Shown piece after piece: positions 7,926 to 14,708 of a DNA stretch of 39,395 bases. The position numbers and the translations under genes were made by a program. How positions within the stretch are numbered: position 1 is the stretch's first letter; each line of letters opens with the position of its first letter. The notes under the pieces were generated by a model. The model made no database searches and had not been told where the DNA came from. It saw only the letters and a program-made list of their open reading frames with translations. The DNA lies in contig CAWVUB010000005.1 in assembly GCA_963933065.1 (NCBI GenBank), forward strand, positions 1 through 39,395, in the 5' to 3' direction. This DNA comes from UBA9410 sp963933065. Lineage in GTDB: Bacteria > Actinomycetota > Acidimicrobiia > Acidimicrobiales > MedAcidi-G1.

Positions 7926-9206
7926 ATGGAACGGGAAGTAAGCACCGGAGACGAGCCTTATATCGTCGTCTCCTCGGATACCCATGCCGGCTTGCAGTGT
8001 GAGGAATACCGGCCGTACCTCGAGTCATCACTGCATGAGGAGTTTGATGCCTATGTCGCGGAGCGCCACCAGCACCGGCAGATCGCTGAGGAACTCAACG
8101 CAGACTTTATTGCGGAATGGGAAGGTGAGAACGAGTGGGGCCTTCGGGGTGCCTACGACCCTGATGTGCGTGATCCGGTATTGGACGCTGACGGTGTAGC
8201 TGGGGAAATTATTTTCGCTGATGGGGATGCGGTCACAGGGCAGGAGTCGCCACCCTTTGGTGCCGGACTAGCCGCTGGGCAGATAACCGATGCCCGTCAA
8301 GCCTTTGGAGGTGCTAGAGCGCATAACCGTTGGTTAGAGGAGTTCTGTGCCACCAACCCAGTTCGTCGGGCGGGTGTGGCTCTCATCCCTGTTGTTCACG
8401 ATGTTGATGAGGCTGTCAAAGAAGTCGAGTCGCTGGCTGGCAAGCCCGGGATCAAAGGCGTGATGGTGCCCACGATGTGGCACGGTCACCCACCTTACGG
8501 ATCAGACCACTACGACCGTTTCTGGGCTGCATGTGCTGACGCTGGGCTCGTTATTCACACGCATTCAGGTGAGGCTGACTTCGAGGCGTACAACGACAAC
8601 GTGGCTATGTACATAGCTGAGGTCCCATTCTGGACTCACCGCATTCTCTGGCAGTTGCTTTTTTCAGGCAAGTTCGACAAGTTTCCGGATCTTCGTTATG
8701 CCGTGGTGGAGTGCGGGTCGTTTTGGATTGGTGACCTGCTTTGGAAGGCCGATGTGAACTTTGGTGCCAGCTTTAAGGTCAAAAAAATGGGGTCGCGCAT
8801 GAAGGGCCTCATTTCCCGGCTTCCGTCGGAGTACTTTGGGACTAACGTTTTCATCGGGGCCTCGACCATGTCCAAGGAAGAGATCCGTCGTCGGCATGTC
8901 AATGGCCTTGATGCCCTCATGTGGGGAACGGACTATCCCCACCCAGAAGGTTCTTGGCCCCATACCCGGGAACGCCTTGAGAACGACTTTCAAGATGCTT
9001 CCATTGAGGACACCCGTCGACTGCTTGGCCTCAACGCGGTGGATTGCTACGGCCTAGATGAGGTGGGTCTGAGATCCGTCGCTGACCGGATTGGCCCCAC
9101 GCCCCAACAACTTGGCCAGGCGCGGGATCTGCGTACGCCGGCTGATGCGGTGCGGAAGGCCCGGTGGTGGCTCGATGAGTACGGCTGTCAGATGCAGTAC
9201 GCCTGA
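7926..9206 (+). CDS. Amidohydrolase-2 family metal-dependent hydrolase
   Basis: This TIM-barrel hydrolase/decarboxylase of about 426 residues resembles the LigW/ACMSD group (amidohydrolase 2). Visible motifs are the first-strand SSDTHAG (Asp18, His20), the central IHTHSGE metal-ligand segment, and WGTDYPHPEGSWPHT with the catalytic Asp. The first motif is D-x-H, not the H-x-H of classical amidohydrolases. I choose ATG 7926, preceded by GAGGGGGA; the frame is open further upstream to 7800 but that would run over the promoter. It is the first gene of an operon with a paralogue (33 bp downstream) and an SDR dehydrogenase, opposite a TetR gene. Members cleave C-N, C-C or C-O bonds in carboxylated or cyclic compounds; the substrate is unknown. 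Confidence 0.85.
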   Translation: MEREVSTGDEPYIVVSSDTHAGLQCEEYRPYLESSLHEEFDAYVAERHQHRQIAEELNADFIAEWEGENEWGLRGAYDPDVRDPVLDADGVAGEIIFADGDAVTGQESPPFGAGLAAGQITDARQAFGGARAHNRWLEEFCATNPVRRAGVALIPVVHDVDEAVKEVESLAGKPGIKGVMVPTMWHGHPPYGSDHYDRFWAACADAGLVIHTHSGEADFEAYNDNVAMYIAEVPFWTHRILWQLLFSGKFDKFPDLRYAVVECGSFWIGDLLWKADVNFGASFKVKKMGSRMKGLISRLPSEYFGTNVFIGASTMSKEEIRRRHVNGLDALMWGTDYPHPEGSWPHTRERLENDFQDASIEDTRRLLGLNAVDCYGLDEVGLRSVADRIGPTPQQLGQARDLRTPADAVRKARWWLDEYGCQMQYA

Positions 9207-9239
9207 ATTAGTTTGACGCTGCGAGAGGGAGAGCAGATC

Positions 9240-10544
9240 ATGAGTGAGCATCACATCGTTATTTCAGCGGACACCCATTGCGGTGCTGGCCTCTGGGATT
9301 ACAAGGATTATTTGGAAACGAAGTATCACAATGACTTTGACGTGTGGGCACGTGGCATCGAGGAAGGTGAGAGGCGGACCGCTGAGGCGTTCAAGGGAGC
9401 TGAGCGCTCACCATTGAATGTCGGCGTCGACGGTGATCCCGCCGTCGACGGCAACCGTAACTACGACTCCGATCGCCGGTTGCGTGAACAAGAGGCCGAT
9501 GGCGTAGTGGCTGCCGTTTTGTTTCCTAATACTCAACCTCCGTTCGCACCGACGGCCGCCAGCCAGTTTGAAGCTCCTGCTTATGACGACGATGTGGGTC
9601 ACCGCTGGGCGGGACTTCGGGCTCATAACCGGTGGCTTCTGGATTTCGTGTCTGAGGCACCAGAACGTCGAGCGGGTATAGCCCAGATATTTTTGGGCGA
9701 TATTGAGGGGTCGGTTGCTGAGATTGAGTGGGCGGCTGCCAATGGCCTGCGCGGAGGGGTACTGGTGCCCGGAACCCCTCCAGATTCTCCGTTTGAACCC
9801 TTGTATGCCGCGGCCTATGAGCCGATATGGGCGGCGGCGGAGGCCTGTGACATGCCACTTAACCACCACTCTGGTGGGGCAACACCCAACTTCGGAAACC
9901 ACTTTCCAGCTTCACTGGCCATGTTTATGTTGGAAGTGACCTGGTGGAGCCAGAGGGCTTTGTGGCATCTGATGTTCTCTGGCGTATTCGAACGGCACCC
10001 TGATTTGCAGTGGGTTAACACCGAGACTGGGACGGCTTGGGTGCCGGAGACCCTTCAGAAGTTGGATTCTTTCTATGACCGAATGAAGTACTCAAAGTAC
10101 GGCTCAGAGGCCATATTCGGCGGTGCAGCAGTTGCCAGTATGTCGCTCACTCCTTCGGAATACTGGCAGCGCCAGTGTCATGTGGGCGCCAGTTTCTTAC
10201 GTCCAATTGAGGCTGAGGTGGTTCACCAAATTGGGGCTGACAAGGTTATGTGGGGTTCGGACTACCCACATATTGAGGGCTCACATCCTCACACGGACGA
10301 GCATCTGCGGCTGACTTTTGGTGAGATGACAGAAGACGAGGCCACGAAGATATTGACCACCAACACTGCAAAGATCTACAAGTTTGATCTGGCAGCATTG
10401 CAGGAGTTGGCGAACCAGCACTGCCCGACGAAGGCTCGCGTGGCTTCGGGGATCGACTACGCCGATATTCCAGAGACAGCCAAAGGCTGTCCGGGTATGG
10501 CGCCTCAGAACCAGATTCAATCGGTCCCAGCTGGGGCTGCCTGA
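9240..10544 (+). CDS. Amidohydrolase-2 family metal-dependent hydrolase, paralogue of the preceding gene
   Basis: This second TIM-barrel hydrolase (about 434 residues) shares layout and motifs with its upstream neighbour: VISADTHCG at the N-terminus, LNHHSGG in the middle, and MWGSDYPHIEGSHPHT near the C-terminus. Both proteins also share an RAHNRWL segment. The start is ATG 9240, with GAGGGAGAG ideally placed upstream; a TTG at 9213 in the same frame is less likely. The stop overlaps the ATG of the SDR gene by one base (TGATG), so translation of the two is probably coupled. Two tandem members may form a hetero-oligomer or act on successive intermediates; sequence does not say which. Confidence 0.85.
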   Translation: MSEHHIVISADTHCGAGLWDYKDYLETKYHNDFDVWARGIEEGERRTAEAFKGAERSPLNVGVDGDPAVDGNRNYDSDRRLREQEADGVVAAVLFPNTQPPFAPTAASQFEAPAYDDDVGHRWAGLRAHNRWLLDFVSEAPERRAGIAQIFLGDIEGSVAEIEWAAANGLRGGVLVPGTPPDSPFEPLYAAAYEPIWAAAEACDMPLNHHSGGATPNFGNHFPASLAMFMLEVTWWSQRALWHLMFSGVFERHPDLQWVNTETGTAWVPETLQKLDSFYDRMKYSKYGSEAIFGGAAVASMSLTPSEYWQRQCHVGASFLRPIEAEVVHQIGADKVMWGSDYPHIEGSHPHTDEHLRLTFGEMTEDEATKILTTNTAKIYKFDLAALQELANQHCPTKARVASGIDYADIPETAKGCPGMAPQNQIQSVPAGAA

Positions 10545-11452
10545 TGTCTGAGACTCCACTGCTCGCGCCGTTGGAGGTTGCCGGATCAGTTGCTGTGGTT
10601 ACCGGGGGAGCCAGTGGTATTGGCCGTGGCATTGTTCAGGCGCTGCTAGAGGCCGACGCCACCGTCGTGGTGGCTGACGTCGAGCAGGCTGTGCTGGACA
10701 CCACACTGGCCATGCTGTCGTCAAGCCACCCGGGACGTATTGATGGTGTGCTCACCGATGTGACTGATGACGCGTCTACCGACGCTTTGGCTGATTATGT
10801 CTATGCGACCTATGGCTGCTGCAACCTGCTGTTCAACAACGCTGGTGTGGGTTCCGGTGGTGGCGGTCGCATGTGGACGCACGAGCCCAACGACTGGCGG
10901 TGGTGCTATTCAGTGAACGTCTTTGGTGTCGCCAATGGTGTCATGTCCTTTGTGGGGCGGATGCTCGAGTCTGGTCAGCCAGGCCAAGTAGTGAACACCT
11001 CGTCAGGAGATGGTGGCTTTGCTCCCGTTCCCAATGCAGCGGTGTATGCCTCGTCCAAGGCGGCTGTCAGCTGCCTGACTGAGGGGCTGGCCCATCAGTT
11101 GGCTGAGGATTCTAATTTGGTAGGTGCCTCGGTCTTCTACCCGTCAGGCGGATTGATGGACACTGGTTTGTTCACCTCATACCGCAATCGCCCAGCAGAA
11201 TTGGAGCGAGTCCGAGGTGGTACGGGTCGGACATCTATGACCTTCGAGCAGATGAAAGATCTGCTGGAGAAGTCGGGTCGTAACGTGAAGGTCGCCGATC
11301 TAAACGAAATGGGTCGATGGGTGGTAGATCGTGCAGCTCATCGGCAGTACGTAATAGGGCGTGATCTGGACGACACCATTGATTTGCTACACCGGAGGGC
11401 TGACGCTATTGATCGGCTGGAACTTCCTCCCCACCACCAGATGGGTTTGTAG
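10544..11452 (+). CDS. Short-chain dehydrogenase/reductase (SDR)
   Basis: This is a classical SDR oxidoreductase of about 302 residues. The nucleotide-binding TGGASGIG lies near residues 20-28. NNAG follows, then NTSSGDGG with the catalytic Ser and YASSK with the Tyr and Lys. The protein is longer than the usual 250 residues because of an insert and a C-terminal extension after the catalytic site. An Asp at the end of the second strand (VVVADVEQ) suggests NAD(H) preference. It is the last gene of the amidohydrolase operon, translationally coupled to the gene before it, and probably oxidises or reduces an alcohol/ketone in the same pathway. Confidence 0.88.
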   Translation: MSETPLLAPLEVAGSVAVVTGGASGIGRGIVQALLEADATVVVADVEQAVLDTTLAMLSSSHPGRIDGVLTDVTDDASTDALADYVYATYGCCNLLFNNAGVGSGGGGRMWTHEPNDWRWCYSVNVFGVANGVMSFVGRMLESGQPGQVVNTSSGDGGFAPVPNAAVYASSKAAVSCLTEGLAHQLAEDSNLVGASVFYPSGGLMDTGLFTSYRNRPAELERVRGGTGRTSMTFEQMKDLLEKSGRNVKVADLNEMGRWVVDRAAHRQYVIGRDLDDTIDLLHRRADAIDRLELPPHHQMGL

Positions 11453-11490
11453 ACCGATTTTGCGGCATTGGCTCTAGCTGGGCGGGTTTC

Positions 11491-12333
11491 CTAACTGGCA
11501 TTGGAACCTTTGAGGGGAGATATCAGGCCCTCGTCGTTTGCCGGACGGTTTCGTGACAGGAACGCCCCACCGTCAGCCAAGATGAACTGTCCTGTGATGC
11601 ATCGGGCTAGGTCACTAGTCAAGAACACGGCTAGACGGGCCAATTCGTCATCCTCGACCATTGTGCGCAACGGAGTGGAGGCCACCAGAGCAGCAATCCG
11701 GTCCTTGGTGAATGCGGCGGCGACAGTTTCAGTGAGTGTGGTACCTGGAGCCATGGCATTAACCCGGATTCCGTCGGGCCCTAATTCGACGGCCATAGTG
11801 GACACCAGGTGGTTGATGGCTGCCTTGGCCGCAGCGTAGACGGCGTTATACGGCGCTGGTCTCGTGGTTTCACCAGACGTTACGAACAGAATCGAACCAC
11901 CGACTCCTGCAGCTTGCATGGATTCAGCTTCAGCCCGGGCGCAGAGGGCGGCCAGCACTAAGTTCTGGTCGATAATGTCGCGCCAGTCATCTCCCCGGTT
12001 GGCTACGAAGGGCTGAGGGCGACGACCTGGTGGAAGCATCCCGACGTTGTTGACGGCCAAGTCGAGGCCACCTAGGTGTTCGACGGTAGTAGTAACGAGC
12101 GCATCGATAGCTTCGTCGTCTCGGCAGTCAGCGGCCACAGCCACGGCACGGCCACATCGATCTGGATTGGTGTTGATCTCGGATGCAATGGCTTCAGCCC
12201 GATCCGGGATCAGGTCATTGACGACTACAGACGCACCGGCTTGGGCAAGCCAGTGGGCGATCTTTCGGCCAATCCCGGCACCGGCACCGGTGACCAGCGC
12301 TCGGCGACCCGTATGGTCGATCTGGATTGCCAT
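11491..12333 (-). CDS. Short-chain dehydrogenase/reductase (SDR)
   Basis: This is a classical SDR of about 280 residues with TGAGAGIG, NNVG, VTSGE (catalytic Ser) and YAAAK (Tyr, Lys). The segment VVVNDLIPDR has an Asp after strand 2, pointing to NAD(H). A good ribosome site (AGGGGGAA) precedes the ATG. It starts 2 nt after the stop of the selenoprotein gene, making it the third gene of a minus-strand operon. It converges on the other SDR gene, with 38 bp between their ends. Its presence suggests the selenoprotein module handles a hydroxy or keto compound, but that is inference. Confidence 0.88.
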   Translation of the reverse strand: MAIQIDHTGRRALVTGAGAGIGRKIAHWLAQAGASVVVNDLIPDRAEAIASEINTNPDRCGRAVAVAADCRDDEAIDALVTTTVEHLGGLDLAVNNVGMLPPGRRPQPFVANRGDDWRDIIDQNLVLAALCARAEAESMQAAGVGGSILFVTSGETTRPAPYNAVYAAAKAAINHLVSTMAVELGPDGIRVNAMAPGTTLTETVAAAFTKDRIAALVASTPLRTMVEDDELARLAVFLTSDLARCITGQFILADGGAFLSRNRPANDEGLISPLKGSNAS

Positions 12334-12335
12334 TA

Positions 12336-12884
12336 CTAAATGTTCCCCCTAGTTGCGGTACCGGTTAGGAGAGCCAGCACCTGATCGACCACCTCGTCAG
12401 CTCGAACTCGGATCTCGTCAGGGTCAACACCCCCAATTGGGTGAGAGACCCTGACGATCCGGAGATCTGCAAGCCTGAGATCGCGCGCTGTCTGATCTGC
12501 CAACTTGGACATTGCTTCGGTGGCTACCAACACCGTTGGACGGCCGGCTATCTCAAGTTTCACAGAGTCGTGGACACTCCACGACGTACAACTACCTCAA
12601 TCAGCGGTACCAGTAAGAACCAAGTCAACCTGTTCGGCCAGTAGACCCAAGACCTGGTCTTCGCATGGGAGGGCAGCGTTTTTGGTATCAGCACGTACCA
12701 CGATGGCGCCCGTGCGTTCAACGAGCCGATTGGCTAATCGGTGTAGCAACACATCAGCATTGGGCTTGCGATTATCGAGAATCCCGATACGACAACCTGC
12801 CAGAACGGGTAGCGCGGGGGCTAGTTCAGGGGCTGATCGGTCAAGGTCCTGGGCGACGGCTCCGTCAGGGCGGTAGATCAGCAT
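12336..12884 (-). CDS. UGSC-family selenoprotein (in-frame TGA read as selenocysteine)
   Basis: The gene encodes 182 residues with selenocysteine at position 96. The first part ends LVLTGTAD, then TGA (12597-12599), and the same frame continues GSCTSWSVHDSVKLEIAGRPTVLVATEAM to a TAG at 12336-12338. D-U-G-S-C is the signature that names the UGSC family, first reported from marine metagenomes; homologues may have Cys instead of Sec. The N-terminal ILDNRKPNADVLLHRLANRL and the C-terminal SHPIGGVDPDEIRVRADEVVDQ also fit it. A hairpin right after the TGA fits a bacterial SECIS element. The start ATG overlaps the end of the upstream gene by 7 nt. The selenol and Cys99 could form a redox-active selenenylsulfide; the reaction is unknown. 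Gene callers would report two short ORFs here. Confidence 0.9.
12567..12585 (-). promoter_or_regulatory. Candidate bacterial SECIS hairpin
   Basis: On the minus strand GTCGTGG-AGTGT-CCACGAC forms a perfect 7-bp stem with a 5-nt loop. It starts 11 nt after the TGA, so the loop lies 18 nt from the codon, and one of the first two loop bases is G. Both points fit the published bacterial SECIS description. It lies inside the coding sequence, where SelB would recruit Sec-tRNA. Confidence 0.75.
12597..12599 (-). other. Selenocysteine codon (TGA)
   Basis: The TGA is preceded by GAT (Asp) and followed by GGT AGT TGT (Gly-Ser-Cys), giving the D-U-G-S-C motif. Coding similarity to the family continues on both sides in the same frame. 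Confidence 0.88.
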
Positions 12885-13954
12885 GAAACCTGCTGGTCCA
12901 CTGCAACGGTCACGCTCCGGGTCATGCCCCAGCTTGGGACTACTGAACTGTGCTTACCGGGTCCACCCACTACGAGGATCCGAATATTTTTTTGGTCCCC
13001 AGTCATGGGTGCTAGTTCGTCATCATTTAGGGAGTTCATCCACGGAGGCCAGGCTCGCAGAGAGAATGCCTCCTTTAACTCAGCGGCTGGAAGACGAGCC
13101 TTCTGAAAGAGGTAAGAGGCTACGTCGTGGCGTGACCAGCCGGCCTCGGCACATGTTGCAGCGTGCTCCGGACACAGGGCCACGAGGTATTCGCCCTGGC
13201 TGATACAGGCATTGTTCTGCGCCGTGGTAGCCATGGCTGAGGCAACCTTGTTGAGGATCTGAGACGGGTTGTCCGACTCCATGTCGTGAACGTTATGGGG
13301 GGCTTCACCGCAGTAGATAGTCACCGCAGATGGGGCGTTTACGCCAACTGTGGTCGGGTAGGTGGGCCACGGGGAGGCATCCATATTCTCCGCTATGCAG
13401 AATCCGTATTTGGCCGGGCCGCCTTGGGTTGAAGCGTCACCGGCACCAATCGTGGCGCCAGCCACATGGAGCAGGACCAACCTGAGGGCTCGGCCTGTGG
13501 TGGCATTGGCCCTGTTGCCGGGACCGAAGGCACCGAGGCCTCCGTTGTAGCCACCAGTGCGGGCGATCTCACCGTGGACAATCAAAAGGGGGGCCACGCA
13601 GTGGGTGGTGGCATTAATTCCTCGCAAGTTAACTTCTGGCCGGGCTAGAGCCCGAACGGCAGCGACCAGAACTGGGAAATGAACAGGGAGACAGCCTGCC
13701 ATCACAGCATTGACCGCCAGAATTCGCCGGCTGGCTTCACCGAAGCGAGGAGGAAGAATACTGATGACTTCATCGGGGTCCAGGCTTGGACTGTCGAGTT
13801 CGTTCAGGCCCGACAGCATCGCGTCCACTCTTTCCGGAGTGGGTGCTACCAGTGGAAGTCCGTCACCCCAGCCGCGATCAGCCATCTCGGCGACGAGGTC
13901 GCCGTCAGCAGAGAAGTCGACGAGAGAATCATCTGAACACGTGTCTACAGTCAT
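12878..13954 (-). CDS. Conserved protein of unknown function, partner of the UGSC selenoprotein
   Basis: I do not recognise a characterised family for this protein of about 358 residues. The start ATG 13954 (MTVDTCSDD) follows GGAG and suits the first conserved-looking block, MADRGWGDGLPLVAPTPERVDAML; the frame stays open to 14119 but that would overlap the divergent TetR gene. Other striking blocks are GINATTHCVAPLLIVHGEIA, LGAFGPGNRANATTGRALRLVL, GEYLVALCPEHAATCAEAGWSRHDV and VGGPGKHSSVVPSWGMTRSVTVAV. It has many Cys residues and ends in Cys. There is no signal peptide or membrane segment, so it is probably cytoplasmic. Its stop lies inside the start of the selenoprotein gene (7-nt overlap), implying coupled translation and perhaps a complex. 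Confidence 0.75.
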   Translation of the reverse strand: MTVDTCSDDSLVDFSADGDLVAEMADRGWGDGLPLVAPTPERVDAMLSGLNELDSPSLDPDEVISILPPRFGEASRRILAVNAVMAGCLPVHFPVLVAAVRALARPEVNLRGINATTHCVAPLLIVHGEIARTGGYNGGLGAFGPGNRANATTGRALRLVLLHVAGATIGAGDASTQGGPAKYGFCIAENMDASPWPTYPTTVGVNAPSAVTIYCGEAPHNVHDMESDNPSQILNKVASAMATTAQNNACISQGEYLVALCPEHAATCAEAGWSRHDVASYLFQKARLPAAELKEAFSLRAWPPWMNSLNDDELAPMTGDQKNIRILVVGGPGKHSSVVPSWGMTRSVTVAVDQQVSC

Positions 13955-13969
13955 CAGACTCCAGTCTGA
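13954..13969. promoter_or_regulatory. Candidate TetR operator, perfect palindrome
   Basis: TCAGACT-CC-AGTCTGA is a perfect 7-2-7 inverted repeat in the 58-bp gap between the divergent TetR gene (14013) and the minus-strand operon. It covers the ribosome site and first base of the minus-strand start codon, so bound repressor would block that operon. Confidence 0.55.
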
Positions 13970-14012
13970 CTCATGTTGACTGAGACAGCAAGGCCAGCTT
14001 GAATCACTGGTT

Positions 14013-14579
14013 ATGGCAGCAAGACGAGGGGTGACGAGGAAGCAGTTGGTGGACGCCGCTCTTGCAGTTCTCGATGCTGAGAACCGGATTGAAGCCGTCA
14101 GACTTGGAGCTGTGGCCAAGCGGCTGGGTATTCGCAGCCAGTCGTTATACGCCCATGTAGAAGGTGTTGCAGGGTTACGTCGATTGCTGGCTCTTTGGAC
14201 TCTCGAAGAGTTGACTCAGGTTGTCATGGGTGCGGCCGTTGGTCGCTCGGGTCGCGATGCTGTTGAGGCGATCCTGAGGGCCAACCTAGCGTTTGCTATC
14301 AAACACCCTGGACGGTTTGAAGCCTCACTCCATCCACCAGGAAATGATCGCGAACTCGCCATCGCAGTAGAGCGGGCGGGGCACCCTCTCCAGAGTGTGC
14401 TCACCTCTCTCGGCTTGGATACTGAACAACGAATTCACTGGATCCGATTGCAGTTATCTCTGATCGTTGGCTTCACCACTCTCGTCCAGAATGGTCGACT
14501 CACCCTTGCGCCGAATCCCCTAACCACTGTGGATCATGTGGTTGCCACGCTTCTGGACCGACTGGATCTTTGTTCATAG
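14013..14579 (+). CDS. TetR/AcrR family transcriptional regulator
   Basis: This is a repressor of about 188 residues. Its N-terminal helix-turn-helix (LVDAALAVLDAENRIEAVRLGAVAKRLGIRSQSLYAHVEGVAGLR) and C-terminal domain with IVGFTTLVQNG resemble the TetR protein at 2058, suggesting paralogues. It is divergent from the operon of the partner protein, the selenoprotein and the SDR, with a perfect palindrome in the gap. It therefore most likely controls that operon and itself. The ligand is unknown. Confidence 0.88.
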   Translation: MAARRGVTRKQLVDAALAVLDAENRIEAVRLGAVAKRLGIRSQSLYAHVEGVAGLRRLLALWTLEELTQVVMGAAVGRSGRDAVEAILRANLAFAIKHPGRFEASLHPPGNDRELAIAVERAGHPLQSVLTSLGLDTEQRIHWIRLQLSLIVGFTTLVQNGRLTLAPNPLTTVDHVVATLLDRLDLCS

Positions 14580-14708
14580 CTCACAAAGACTAGGTACTCC
14601 CGCTGTCAGAGAAGTTTGGTCCACTAGCGAGATCGGTGATCAGATCTTCACCTGGCCATGACGGTGATCCCCTGCTGCGTCTAACGTTTACCTAAGGGAG
14701 GAAATGAC

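Noticed and set aside
12567..12585. The hairpin as a transcription terminator
   Set aside because: It lies inside coding sequence that continues for over 220 bases, and no T-tract follows.
12336..12884. Reading the interrupted UGSC gene as a frameshifted pseudogene or two genes
   Set aside because: The reading frame does not change, only a TGA intervenes, and the residues around it spell the D-U-G-S-C motif. A hairpin sits at SECIS distance.
13955..14119. N-terminal extension of the partner protein
   Set aside because: It would run across the palindrome and into the start of the divergent TetR gene, and the extension has no family-like sequence; ATG 13954 has a GGAG.
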